64,000 nt of DNA. Origin: Sphingobacteriales bacterium. GTDB lineage: Bacteria > Bacteroidota > Bacteroidia > Chitinophagales > UBA2359. This document shows positions 17,356 through 26,176 of this stretch, one piece after another (position 1 is the first letter of the stretch; each line of letters opens with the position of its first letter). The stretch lies in the NCBI GenBank assembly GCA_016718845.1, contig JADKCK010000008.1:1-64000 (forward strand), in the 5' to 3' direction. The notes beneath the pieces were generated by a model, which did no database searches, was not told the DNA's origin, and saw only the letters and a list, made by a program, of their open reading frames with translations. The position numbers and the translations under genes are program-made.

Positions 17356-17558
17356 TGATTAAGTAATTTTGCGTTTTCGTCAAAAGTTAGCATGTCGGCT
17401 TCCGACCATACCGATATATTCATTATTTTTCGTTTATACCCATCAAGGTCAAATTTAGCTTCTTTGCTTTTTTTGTACAACAAAAAATCTAAGAAATCAA
17501 TTACCTCTTTTTGGTCTTCCTTGTCAAGCAAATTATACTTTGACATTACTTCTTTCAT
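17334..17558 (-). CDS. Antitoxin partner of the VapC-like toxin
   Basis: 74 residues from the ATG at 17558 (MKEVMSKYNLLDKEDQKEV). A longer frame upstream reads through AT-rich DNA and is unlikely to be translated. The middle is a helix pair followed by a charged segment (FLLYKKSKEAKFDLDGYKRK) and a C-terminal tail with Trp residues (NISVWSEADML ... LNQWQIEKW), the sort of region that wraps a PIN toxin. It resembles short DUF2281-like antitoxins. Its 3' end overlaps the toxin start by 22 bases. It is the only antitoxin candidate beside this toxin and probably represses the operon. Confidence 0.75.
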   Translation of the reverse strand: MKEVMSKYNLLDKEDQKEVIDFLDFLLYKKSKEAKFDLDGYKRKIMNISVWSEADMLTFDENAKLLNQWQIEKW

Positions 17559-17630
17559 TAAATTAGTTGTATTTATTTGTTTAAAAATGTAGTTTAACAA
17601 TCTTAGCTTACTAAAATACATAAGCCGCAA

Positions 17631-17986
17631 AGCTAATTGTGCTTAACAACAGCTAATTAAGGCGCAAAAGTACGTTTTTTTTGATTGGTTTGCTTACTAT
17701 TTCAAAAAAGTTTTTTTTCTGTAATTTGAGGTATTTGTGTCAAAAATGGTCAATTTTCGATGCTCTATTTAACATAATGTAAATTATCGGACAAATTATA
17801 GTGAGGCAACCGCCATTTAGTAAGGTATAAATAATTCTTTTTAAAAAAATATCTTCAATTATACTCGTCATTTGCTTTTTTTGCAGTATCTTTATTCCCA
17901 AATTAAACTTTTTGTTGTTACAGTTGTCTTAGCTGTATAAACTAATCTGATTACTTTATTCTTTAACAAATAAAAAAAACAATCAA
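17631..17986. other. AT-rich intergenic gap, no gene seen
   Basis: 356 bases between the divergent toxin-antitoxin pair and the first DUF2147 gene. It contains T and A runs and no open frame with coding character. Both flanking units must be transcribed from here, but no unambiguous TTG/TAnnTTTG pair was found (TATCTTTA at 17887 is one mismatch away). Confidence 0.5.
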
Positions 17987-18415
17987 ATGGTTGCTAAGTT
18001 TTTGTCTTTATTGACAGTTATTATGTTTTTTACCTATACTAGCATTGCTGGTTCGGGGCCGGATACCATTGTTGGTACATGGATGGTTGGCGAAAAAGAT
18101 GCCAAAATCGAGATTTTTAAATGTGGTGCCAAATACTGCGGAAAAATTGTTTGGACCAGCACAAAACGTGTTGACGACCACAACCCAGATGCCAAATTGC
18201 GCAGCCGCGATGTGGTAGGTGTTCAGCTCTTAAATGGTTTTGCTTTTGACGCCAAAGCTAACGAATGGAGCGGTGGTACGCTGTATAATACCCGCGATGG
18301 TAAAACATATAGCGGATACATGATGATGAACAAAAATGGCACTTTGTTTCTAAAAGGTTATGTAATGGGTATCCGTTGGTTAGGTAAATCCGATACTTGG
18401 ACACGCATAAAATAG
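17987..18415 (+). CDS. DUF2147 family secreted protein (copy 1)
   Basis: 142 residues. A signal peptide (MVAKFLSLLTVIMFFTYTSIAG) is followed by a single DUF2147 domain: DTIVGTWMVGEKDAKIEIFKCG, YCGKIVW, LRSRDVVGVQLLNGF, WSGGTLYNTRDGKTYSGYM and the closing W-T-R. DUF2147 proteins are small periplasmic or secreted beta-barrel-like proteins of unknown function. The next gene is a paralogue in tandem, but a hairpin terminator at 18422-18461 separates them, so they are probably expressed independently. The start is fixed by the signal peptide. Confidence 0.85.
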   Translation: MVAKFLSLLTVIMFFTYTSIAGSGPDTIVGTWMVGEKDAKIEIFKCGAKYCGKIVWTSTKRVDDHNPDAKLRSRDVVGVQLLNGFAFDAKANEWSGGTLYNTRDGKTYSGYMMMNKNGTLFLKGYVMGIRWLGKSDTWTRIK

Positions 18416-18421
18416 TGCCGC

Positions 18422-18461
18422 AAAAAACGCTTTATTGAGTAATCAACAAAGCGTTTTTTTT
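18422..18461 (+). terminator. Intrinsic terminator between the DUF2147 paralogues
   Basis: AAAAAACGCTTT pairs with AAAGCGTTTTTT, followed by more T. It begins seven bases after the first DUF2147 stop codon. Confidence 0.8.
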
Positions 18462-18507
18462 ACAAAAAAAATATTCCATTTTTTTTTATTTTTAAAAGAT
18501 ATTCATT

Positions 18508-19008
18508 ATGCGTAATTTACTGGCTTTAATTTTATTTTTCAGCACTACTTTGCTATACGCGGGCGACGGCAACCCCGATGCAATTATAGGCAATTGGGTA
18601 ACTCAAGATGGCGATGCTAAAATCGAAATCTACAAATGTGGCGATAACTATTGCGGCAAAATTGTATGGCTAAAAAATCCTACCGATAAGAACGGAAAAC
18701 CTAAATTGGACGACAAAAACAAGGATAAATCTTTACGTAATCGCCCTTTGATAGGCTTACAAGTAATGGATAATCTTGACCATAATTATACAAAAGGACA
18801 CGACGTTTGGACGGGAACTGCTTATAACCCTAAATGGGGCAAAAAAGCATCGGGTATTGTACGAACAAAAAAAGATGGTACTTTGGCTGTGAAAGGTTGG
18901 GAAAAATCGAAAAAGAAAGTAGGCGCTGTATGGACGCGTGATGTTAAACAAACAGGCGGTATAAAACCATCAAGAGGAGAATCTATCCCTAAATCGGGCG
19001 GAAAGTAA
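18508..19008 (+). CDS. DUF2147 family secreted protein (copy 2)
   Basis: 166 residues, a diverged tandem paralogue of the gene at 17987. The signal peptide is MRNLLALILFFSTTLLYAG. The DUF2147 core is clear: AIIGNWVTQDGDAKIEIYKCG, YCGKIVWL, LRNRPLIGLQVMDNL, WTGTAYNPKWGKKASGIV and AVWTRD. It differs by an insertion after the CGKIVW motif (a Lys/Asp/Asn-rich loop) and by a C-terminal Gly/Ser/Lys tail, so it is 24 residues longer than copy 1. A strong terminator follows at 19066. The likely origin is gene duplication followed by divergence; the function is unknown. Confidence 0.85.
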   Translation: MRNLLALILFFSTTLLYAGDGNPDAIIGNWVTQDGDAKIEIYKCGDNYCGKIVWLKNPTDKNGKPKLDDKNKDKSLRNRPLIGLQVMDNLDHNYTKGHDVWTGTAYNPKWGKKASGIVRTKKDGTLAVKGWEKSKKKVGAVWTRDVKQTGGIKPSRGESIPKSGGK

Positions 19009-19065
19009 TTTTTCCGAACTGCCTCTCTCCTACCCTCTTGGGTTTTATTGACTTACTATCTAAAG

Positions 19066-19114
19066 CCACAAATCGGACATACGCATTTGAGCTATGTCCG
19101 ATTTGTGGTTTTTT
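19066..19114. terminator. Bidirectional terminator between convergent genes
   Basis: A 16-bp perfect stem, CCACAAATCGGACATA with TATGTCCGATTTGTGG, is followed by TTTTTT on the plus strand. It separates the second DUF2147 gene from the 3' end of the ROCO gene. Confidence 0.85.
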
Positions 19115-19123
19115 GTATCCCAA

Positions 19124-22003
19124 CTAAAGCATAAATACCCTATATGCAATACTACCTAAGAGTATCAATACTGTTAGTATAATATATACTAAAATCAACC
19201 ATTTCGAGGTACCTTTTTCTGTTTCGGTTATTTCTTTGTCTGCCAAAACGTTTTGAATGCTTTTTTCTACGTTTTGCTTATTTTTGTGGACTACCCCCGA
19301 AGGCATAAACAAAGGCTCTTCAATTGTCGATTGTCCAGCGGTGGGTAATGGCATTTCTAAATCGGGTGCTGTTTGTGGTTGTATAGGCATTACGGTTTCG
19401 GGCAATTGGGTATCAGTTTCTATTTCTTGGTTTCTGAAAATATCTTGACCCAGTTCGTCGGTGGTTAGTGTGGCACTAATAATCTGGCGAACCTCTACGC
19501 TATCTAAACTTTTTTCGCAATCAATATGTAATTTACCTCGTTGTATAAAGCGTTGTAATACATCAAGTCGGTAAAAATGCGGTTCGGAGCTATTTTTACA
19601 TGCCAAACATTGGCACTGTAGCATTTCGGCAACTGCCACATTATTATACGATTGATTAATGGCTTGTATCGTGTCGCGCACCATTTTTAGCAATTCTTGT
19701 TTGTTTTCACCTTCCACAACAATGCTTATTTTACGGTCAAAATACATCTCTTTGACAATAGCTCGTGTGTTATCTAGCTCTAACACTACGCCATATCGCC
19801 AATAAGTACTTTGGTAAATGTGCCGATGTAGTTTAACAATAAAGCGCGTTAAAATACCTTTGGGCATAAACTGATAACGGTATTCGTAGTGCAGTTGCTC
19901 GGGGGTGTTGTTCCAAGGATACTCAATTTCGTCTACGGGCAATAGTTGCGGAGCTAAATAATGTCCGGGTTTTAGCTCAAAGCAAAGCTCAAATTTTTCG
20001 TTACGCATTAAGGCAAACAACTCTTTTTGGCGATGCCGGTAGCGGTCGTCTTGCCAAATATGCTGTAAATCTTCGTCGGTAAAATTGCCGTTTCGGTTTT
20101 TTATAATTTGGTTATCCAACACACTATATACGCCTTGTGTTACCCATTCGTGGTTTAAAAACAAGGTATTTTTTAAGATGGGGTCGTCCTGAAAATGCAA
20201 CATTACACCCAAATCGTGGAAAAACTCGCTCAAAAACAAGGCACTATCTTCGTTTTGGTAGTATTTTTTGCAAATTTTCAGATAGTCTTCGTAACTAATA
20301 TATTCGTGTCCTTCTTGGCGCAATTCGTCCAATTTAGCCCTAATATCTACCCACACTTTGGGCAAGGCAGTGCCCAAATGGGGTAATATATCGTGGTTTT
20401 GTAGTAATTGTTTAATTTTGCGTTTTAGGCTACTTATGGTACCTTTGTACTCGTCTTGGCAACTTATTTTGCTAAAATCCACAATATTGGCAAACGCACG
20501 CCTATATTCTTTAATGGGTAGGTCTTTGGTAGGTTGGTCGCATTTGTTAAGCACCAAAATAACGGGACTTTTGCCACCCAATAATCTAATGATGTTTAGC
20601 CAATAATAAAAATCCTCGTGCCTATCTTCTTTCCTCGATTCGGTTACTAATAAATAAACCGAGCGTTTGGTTAAGAAAAATTGATGTGTAGTGTGGTAAA
20701 TTTCTTGTCCGCCAAAATCCCAAATATTTATTTTAAAATCTTTACTAATACCCAATTCTTCTTTGGGTACTATCCATGTTTTTATGTCAATACCTTCGGT
20801 ACTTTGGTGGTCTTCGAGGCTATAATCGGGTATAGCAAGTGCTTTTGATAGCGATGTTTTGCCCACGCGCCCCTCTCCTACTAACAGCAATTTTATTTCG
20901 TACAAATAATCTTTTTCGTTCGATTTATCCAACTCTTTAAAATAATTGCGGATGGCGGTTAGTCCACGGTTAGCAATTTCGGGCGGTGGCGAGTCGAGTG
21001 GGTTTTCGTTTAGGTATAAATATTGTAAGTTGGGCAAATTAGCAATAGTGGGCGGCAGTTGCGTAATAACATTATCGCGCACATCTAACAATTCGAGTTG
21101 TTTTAGTTTAGATAACCACTCAGGCAGGTTAGAAATTTGATTTTTACGAATATCAAGATACGACAATTGTGTCGTATCTTGCAAACATTCGGGTACTTCG
21201 TCGAGCAGATTATTGCGTATGTCAAGTAGTTGCAAATTTTTTAGTGCCGAAAAACCACTTGGCAAATGGCTTATTTGATTGTTGTTTAGATAAAAACGTT
21301 TTAGGTTTTGCAAACCGCTCCAATTATCGGGCAACACACTAATGTTATTGTTGTTTAGATAAAGTATTTTTAGTGTCTTTAACTGGTTAATTTCGGCGGG
21401 CAAATCGGCAAGTTGATTGGCGGTAATACTTAATTGTTCTAGCAGTGGCAGTTGTGCAATTTGGGTTGGAAACTTAACAAACAAATTATTGCTGACGTCT
21501 AGGCGCTGCAAACGTTGCCAAGCCGATAAGTCGGGTGGCAATGTACTAAGTTGATTTTTGCTTAAATTAAGCCGTTGCAGGCGCGGCAGATGAGACAAAC
21601 TTGCCGGAACTTGGCTAATTTGGTTATTACTTAAATCGAGTGTTTGTAGATTAACCAACTGTCCAAAAATATTGGGTAAATTTGTTAGTCTATTATTGCT
21701 TGTTTCTAAGGTATGCAACTGGCGTAGTTGTGCCAATGCGTTGGGCAGCTCGGTTAATTCGTTGCTACTTACATCAAGCTGTTGTAGTTTGTTTAGTTGA
21801 GCTATGGCAGGCGGTATAACAGTAATATTGTTTTTGTGTTGTTTGCCGTAATCCGACCAATGCCCCAATTTAAGTTCGGTAAGGTGGGCAAGTTCAAATA
21901 CCTCGGCGGGTATTTCGGTAAGCGAACAATTGGCAATGTCGAGGGTAGATAGTTGGCTTTCGCGGGCTTTTTGAATGCGCGATAAGGCTTCTTGCAGGTT
22001 CAT
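19124..22003 (-). CDS. ROCO-family protein: leucine-rich repeats, Roc GTPase, COR and C-terminal membrane helix
   Basis: 959 residues from the ATG at 22003 (MNLQEALSRIQKARESQ). The frame extends upstream to 22171, but a TATATTTG promoter box at 22067-22074 argues against that start. Residues about 20-340 are at least 13 leucine-rich repeats of the LPxxIxxLxxLxxLxLxxNxL type. A Roc GTPase follows, with P-loop GEGRVGKTS (376-384), DFGGQ (429-433) and NKCD (486-489), then a COR dimerisation domain (about 560-760). Residues 840-930 are a linker with CxCxxC (LQCQCLACK). The last 25 residues are a hydrophobic helix (WLILVYIILTVLILLGSIAY), which suggests a tail anchor in the inner membrane. Bacterial ROCO proteins are GTP-regulated dimers; physiological roles are mostly unknown. 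Confidence 0.93.
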   Translation of the reverse strand: MNLQEALSRIQKARESQLSTLDIANCSLTEIPAEVFELAHLTELKLGHWSDYGKQHKNNITVIPPAIAQLNKLQQLDVSSNELTELPNALAQLRQLHTLETSNNRLTNLPNIFGQLVNLQTLDLSNNQISQVPASLSHLPRLQRLNLSKNQLSTLPPDLSAWQRLQRLDVSNNLFVKFPTQIAQLPLLEQLSITANQLADLPAEINQLKTLKILYLNNNNISVLPDNWSGLQNLKRFYLNNNQISHLPSGFSALKNLQLLDIRNNLLDEVPECLQDTTQLSYLDIRKNQISNLPEWLSKLKQLELLDVRDNVITQLPPTIANLPNLQYLYLNENPLDSPPPEIANRGLTAIRNYFKELDKSNEKDYLYEIKLLLVGEGRVGKTSLSKALAIPDYSLEDHQSTEGIDIKTWIVPKEELGISKDFKINIWDFGGQEIYHTTHQFFLTKRSVYLLVTESRKEDRHEDFYYWLNIIRLLGGKSPVILVLNKCDQPTKDLPIKEYRRAFANIVDFSKISCQDEYKGTISSLKRKIKQLLQNHDILPHLGTALPKVWVDIRAKLDELRQEGHEYISYEDYLKICKKYYQNEDSALFLSEFFHDLGVMLHFQDDPILKNTLFLNHEWVTQGVYSVLDNQIIKNRNGNFTDEDLQHIWQDDRYRHRQKELFALMRNEKFELCFELKPGHYLAPQLLPVDEIEYPWNNTPEQLHYEYRYQFMPKGILTRFIVKLHRHIYQSTYWRYGVVLELDNTRAIVKEMYFDRKISIVVEGENKQELLKMVRDTIQAINQSYNNVAVAEMLQCQCLACKNSSEPHFYRLDVLQRFIQRGKLHIDCEKSLDSVEVRQIISATLTTDELGQDIFRNQEIETDTQLPETVMPIQPQTAPDLEMPLPTAGQSTIEEPLFMPSGVVHKNKQNVEKSIQNVLADKEITETEKGTSKWLILVYIILTVLILLGSIAYRVFML

Positions 22004-22066
22004 ATAGTTAGATATGTAAATTTCGGGTAATGAGTTTTGTATTAGCACAAAGCCAATAGACAAGCG

Positions 22067-22094
22067 CAAATATAGTGTTTTTTGGCGAAACAAA
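22067..22094 (-). promoter_or_regulatory. Minus-strand promoter of the ROCO gene
   Basis: On the minus strand TTTG (22091-22094) precedes TATATTTG (22067-22074) by 16 bases. Transcription would start near 22060, giving a leader of about 57 bases before the ATG at 22003. Confidence 0.55.
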
Positions 22095-22178
22095 CGTATT
22101 TTTAGACAACGACACACACAATTTGCTGCTTTTAGTAGTGCAATCGGGCAAAAACGCTCGTTTATAAACAAAATGGCG

Positions 22179-22186
22179 TATCTTTG
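22179..22186 (+). promoter_or_regulatory. -7 element TATCTTTG, possible promoter toward the xanthine dehydrogenase gene
   Basis: A perfect TAnnTTTG box without an obvious -33 partner. It would give a long leader (about 225 bases) before 22416. The 412-base gap between the divergent genes otherwise shows no gene. Confidence 0.35.
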
Positions 22187-22415
22187 TACCTAATTATTGT
22201 GTTTGATAATAGCTTACATGTTAATATTGCTATATAAAAATAGCTGCATTTTAGCTGGTTTGCTATAATTTGGGAGCGGCATTGTTGTACATAATCATCG
22301 CCAAAAAAAAACGACAATAAGACAAGTACACACCTTGCAGCTAAACTAAAAAAATAGCCACTATTGTGCAAAGTTTGGCATGTAATCTAATTATAATTTT
22401 ACGATTGCTTTGTAT

Positions 22416-23804
22416 ATGATTGAATTTATCCTAAATCAACAATCTATAAAAACCGATTTTTCGAGCGGAAGCACGGTTTTAGATTTTGTGCGATACCATA
22501 AACACCTAACAGGCACCAAAATTGGCTGCCGCGAGGGCGATTGTGGAGCTTGCACCGTGTTGGTCGGCGATTTTGAAGCCGATAAGCTCGTTTATCGGTC
22601 GGCAACATCGTGCCTTATGCCATTAGGTAACGCCATGGGCAAGCACATTGTAACCGTTGAGGGCATTAATATGGAGCAACTTACGCCTGTGCAGCAAGCT
22701 ATGGTTGATGCCAATGGTACGCAATGCGGTTTTTGCACCATTGGGTTTGTGGTGTCGCTAACGGGTTTTGTGCTACATCAACAAAACAAAAACTATACCG
22801 AAGCTATTGCTGCCATAGATGGCAATATTTGCCGTTGTACCGGTTATAAATCTATTGAACGAGCAGCCCAAGTTTTATCAACACATATACAAGATAAACC
22901 TCAACAAAATACCCTTGAGTGGCTCATCGAAAACCACTTTATACCGCCCTACTTTAAGCAAATAGAAACCCGTTTACTAGATTTAAAAATACAAATTAGC
23001 ACACAAAACACAAACCATACAAATACCCTATTAATAGGCGGCGGAACGGATTTGAATGTGCAAAAACCCGAAAAAATTAAGCATACGGCTTTGTATCACC
23101 TATCGGACAACAAACAATTGAAAGGGATTTTTGCCGATGGCGATAATTGCTACATTGGGGCTTCGGTAACGGTAAGCGAATTTGCCGAGTCGGAGCTGAT
23201 GCAAGATGTGTTTCCTAATCTACAAAAATACATTAAATTAGTGTCCTCTACGCCCATTCGTAATATGGCAACAATGGCGGGTAATTTGGTTAATGCTTCG
23301 CCAATTGGCGACATGAGTGTGTTTTTTTTGGCACTAGATAGCTCGCTTTTGCTAAACCATAATGGACAAAAACGCACCATAAAACTACGCGATTTTTACA
23401 AAGGATATAAACAATTAGACAAAAATGCCGATGAATTTATTGAGCAAATTAGCTTTAAAAAACCAAATTCAAACACTTTGTTTAATTTCGAAAAGGTATG
23501 CAAACGTACACATTTAGACATTGCCAGTGTAAATACCGCCTGCCAAATGAGCTTAGACGATACCAACACCATTACCCAAATACACCTTTCGGCAGGCGGA
23601 GTAGCCCCTTTTCCTAAATACCTACACAATACGGTTACTTATCTAACAGGCAAAAAAATAGACGAACCCACCTTGCAAAAAGCCATCGAAATAATGCAAA
23701 CCGAGGTTGCACCTATTAGCGATGTACGCGGTAGTAGCCATTATAAACGACTGTTGTTGCAACAACTTTTTAAGGCACACTTTTTGTTAATTATTGATTA
23801 TTAA
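22416..23804 (+). CDS. Xanthine dehydrogenase small subunit (2Fe-2S and FAD domains), apparently without its large subunit
   Basis: 462 residues from the ATG at 22416. The plant-type ferredoxin domain has CREGDCGACTVLV, and the second 2Fe-2S domain has CGFCTIGF and CRCTGY. The FAD-binding domain follows (LLIGGGTDLNVQ about 205-216; TPIRNMATMAGNLVNASPIGD) and then the CO-dehydrogenase-flavoprotein C-terminal domain. In XdhAB enzymes this subunit passes electrons from the molybdenum centre in XdhB to NAD. No molybdopterin-binding subunit is found next to it; the next gene is typA. The C-terminus ends abruptly as FKAHFLLIIDY, encoded by an AT-rich TTATTGATTATTAATTAT stretch of the kind scattered between genes here, so the original tail may have been replaced. 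Confidence 0.88.
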   Translation: MIEFILNQQSIKTDFSSGSTVLDFVRYHKHLTGTKIGCREGDCGACTVLVGDFEADKLVYRSATSCLMPLGNAMGKHIVTVEGINMEQLTPVQQAMVDANGTQCGFCTIGFVVSLTGFVLHQQNKNYTEAIAAIDGNICRCTGYKSIERAAQVLSTHIQDKPQQNTLEWLIENHFIPPYFKQIETRLLDLKIQISTQNTNHTNTLLIGGGTDLNVQKPEKIKHTALYHLSDNKQLKGIFADGDNCYIGASVTVSEFAESELMQDVFPNLQKYIKLVSSTPIRNMATMAGNLVNASPIGDMSVFFLALDSSLLLNHNGQKRTIKLRDFYKGYKQLDKNADEFIEQISFKKPNSNTLFNFEKVCKRTHLDIASVNTACQMSLDDTNTITQIHLSAGGVAPFPKYLHNTVTYLTGKKIDEPTLQKAIEIMQTEVAPISDVRGSSHYKRLLLQQLFKAHFLLIIDY

Positions 23805-23941
23805 TTATGAATTATTAATTGAGCTTAGTTTTATTGCTTTAATTTGATGCTAATTAGGGCTTTAATGTACTTTATTTGCACTAAATAAGCCTATTTTTTA
23901 CAAAATAAAAGAAATTGTACAATTTTGTCGCAAAAAGTTTG

Positions 23942-23949
23942 TACCTTTG
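23942..23949 (+). promoter_or_regulatory. -7 element TACCTTTG before typA
   Basis: A perfect TAnnTTTG box; TTTTG occurs at 23923-23927, closer than the usual spacing. It would give a leader of about 100 bases before typA at 24056. Confidence 0.45.
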
Positions 23950-24055
23950 CACCGCAATTCAGAATTTAGAGGCATAAAATATAATAAAAAATAAAAATCC
24001 CGTGTAAGTATTGGTCAAAGCCATTGAATAGTATTTTAGGGAAGATAACAATATC

Positions 24056-25882
24056 ATGATAAATAATAACATCCGCAATATAGCTATTATTGCGCACGTT
24101 GACCACGGTAAAACAACACTGGTCGACAAAATTTTGCACCAGTGCAAGCTGTTTCGCACCAACCAAGAAGTGGGCGAACTTATCTTGGACAACAACGACC
24201 TTGAGCGCGAACGCGGTATCACCATTTTGGCAAAAAATGTATCGGTACAATACAAAGGCGTAAAAATTAACATCATCGACACACCTGGTCACGCCGACTT
24301 TGGTGGCGAGGTAGAGCGCGTACTAAACATGGCTGATGGCGTATTGCTTTTGGTTGATGCCTTTGAAGGTGCCATGCCACAAACACGCTATGTATTGCAA
24401 AAAGCCATACAATGCGGGCTTAAACCTATTGTGGTTATCAATAAGGTAGACAAAGAAAACTGCCGCCCCGACGAAGTACACGAAAGTGTATTTGACCTTA
24501 TGTTTAACTTAGAGGCAAGCGAAGAACAACTCGATTTTCCAACCTCTTACGGCTCGGCAAAACAAGGTTGGATGAGCGACGACTGGAATGTTGTTACCAC
24601 CGACGTTACGCCATTGTTAGACATGATATTGAAACACATACCCGCACCCCGCTTTACCGAAGGCACCACACAAATGCAAATTACCTCTATCGAACATTCG
24701 CCTTATATCGGGCGTATTGCCGTTGGTCGTATCTCGCGTGGTATCATCGAAACAGGTCAAAACATATCATTAGTAAAACGCGACGGTAGCATCGAAAAAA
24801 GCAAAGTTCGCGAACTATATACCTTTGATGGTTTAGGCAAAATAAAAACCGAAAAAGTTGAATGTGGCGACATTTGCGCCGTAGTAGGTATCGAAGGTTT
24901 TGATATTGGCGATACCATTGCCGATTTCGAAAACCCCGAAGGCTTAATCCCTATCTCGATAGACGAACCAACCATGAGCATGTTGTTCACCATCAACAAC
25001 TCACCATTTTTTGGCAAAGAAGGTAAATTTGTTACCTCGCGCCAAATACGCGACCGCCTATTTAAAGAAGTAGAAAAAAACCTTGCCCTACGCGTTAAAG
25101 AAACCAGCAGCGCCGACTCGTTTATGGTATTTGGTCGTGGTGTATTGCACTTGTCTATCCTTATCGAAACTATGCGCCGCGAAGGCTACGAACTACAAGT
25201 AGGCAAACCCCGCGTTATTACCAAAGAAATAAACGGCAAAAAATGCGAACCTATCGAGGTACTAAGCATAGATGTGCCAGAAACCAAAGCCGGACGTGTA
25301 ATTGAATTGGTAACAAAACGATTGGGCGAAATGTTGGTCATGGAACCCAAAGGCGACCTTATGCACCTCGAGTTCGAAATGCCCTCGCGTGGTATTATTG
25401 GGCTTCGTACCCAAATTATCAACCAAACACAAGGCGAGGTAGTAATGGCTCACCGCTTTAAAGAGTATGCTCCTTGGAGAGGCGACATTCAAGGACGTAT
25501 CAACGGAACCCTAATTGCCCACGAAGGCGGAACCTCTATCCCTTATGCTCTTGATAAATTGCAAAATTTAGGCTTCTTTATCATAGAACCAGGCGAACCT
25601 GTTTATATGGGACAAATTGTTGGCGAAAGCAGCCGCTCGGGCGATTTAGTTGTTAATGTTATACGCGCAAAACAACTAACAAACATGCGTGCATCTGGTT
25701 CTGACGACAAAACCAAATTGCCACCTGCCAAAAAAATGTCACTCGAAGAAGCAATGGAATATATCGAAGACGACGAATACGTAGAAATCACACCCCAAAG
25801 CTTACGCCTACGCAAAGTGTTCTTGTTTGAACACGAACGCAAACGCAACAGCAAAATGACACCATTAGAAGTAGAAGTATAG
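24056..25882 (+). CDS. typA: Ribosome-associated GTPase TypA/BipA
   Basis: 608 residues, the full TypA length. The GTPase motifs are AHVDHGKTTLVDK, RERGITI, DTPGHADFGGEVERV and NKVDKENCRPDEV. Domain II (about 205-290), an EF-G-like domain III and domain V, and the TypA-specific C-terminal region (QGEVVMAHRFKEYAPWRGDI, then KKMSLEEAMEYIEDDEYVEITP) are all present. TypA binds 70S ribosomes and supports ribosome assembly and growth under stress. The ATG at 24056 (MINNNIRNIAIIAHVDHGK) is the expected start. The gene is monocistronic, with a terminator at 25903. Confidence 0.97.
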   Translation: MINNNIRNIAIIAHVDHGKTTLVDKILHQCKLFRTNQEVGELILDNNDLERERGITILAKNVSVQYKGVKINIIDTPGHADFGGEVERVLNMADGVLLLVDAFEGAMPQTRYVLQKAIQCGLKPIVVINKVDKENCRPDEVHESVFDLMFNLEASEEQLDFPTSYGSAKQGWMSDDWNVVTTDVTPLLDMILKHIPAPRFTEGTTQMQITSIEHSPYIGRIAVGRISRGIIETGQNISLVKRDGSIEKSKVRELYTFDGLGKIKTEKVECGDICAVVGIEGFDIGDTIADFENPEGLIPISIDEPTMSMLFTINNSPFFGKEGKFVTSRQIRDRLFKEVEKNLALRVKETSSADSFMVFGRGVLHLSILIETMRREGYELQVGKPRVITKEINGKKCEPIEVLSIDVPETKAGRVIELVTKRLGEMLVMEPKGDLMHLEFEMPSRGIIGLRTQIINQTQGEVVMAHRFKEYAPWRGDIQGRINGTLIAHEGGTSIPYALDKLQNLGFFIIEPGEPVYMGQIVGESSRSGDLVVNVIRAKQLTNMRASGSDDKTKLPPAKKMSLEEAMEYIEDDEYVEITPQSLRLRKVFLFEHERKRNSKMTPLEVEV

Positions 25883-25902
25883 TCACTACTGTCTAACAAA
25901 CA

Positions 25903-25941
25903 AAACGGGCAGTCGAAAATTAATTTCGGCTGCCCGTTTAT
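25903..25941 (+). terminator. Intrinsic terminator after typA
   Basis: ACGGGCAGTCGAAA pairs with TTTCGGCTGCCCGT around TTAA with one G-T wobble, followed by TT. It begins 21 bases after the typA stop codon. Confidence 0.75.
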
Positions 25942-26032
25942 CTTAAGTACAAATGCTGTAAAAAATAAAAATACTGTAAAAAAATTTTATTACATCCAAC
26001 TAACAAGCTATCAAACTAATACTAAAAGCTTA

Positions 26033-26116
26033 GGCTTGCCCCGCTTGACGCGGTAAATGTCTTTTTTGGGGGTGATGCTTGGCTTTCCTCAACTCAAAAA
26101 GCTGCTGCCACCCCCA
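26033..26116 (+). repeat. Two-hairpin dispersed element, copy 2
   Basis: Plus-strand copy: CCCCGCTTGACGCGG, then TAAATGTC, TTTTTTGGGGGTGATG, TTGGCTT, a variable middle, and GCCACCCCCA. It is flanked downstream by ATTATCA, as is copy 5. It lies between typA and the aminotransferase gene. Confidence 0.9.
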
Positions 26117-26176
26117 TTATCATTGTAGCACAAATACAAACACTTAGATTATACGCATAAAAACAAACACAAAAAT

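Noticed and set aside
22004..22171. N-terminal extension of the ROCO protein by 56 codons
   Set aside because: Basic and Cys-rich without repeat pattern, and it overlaps the TATATTTG promoter box; the ATG at 22003 is better.
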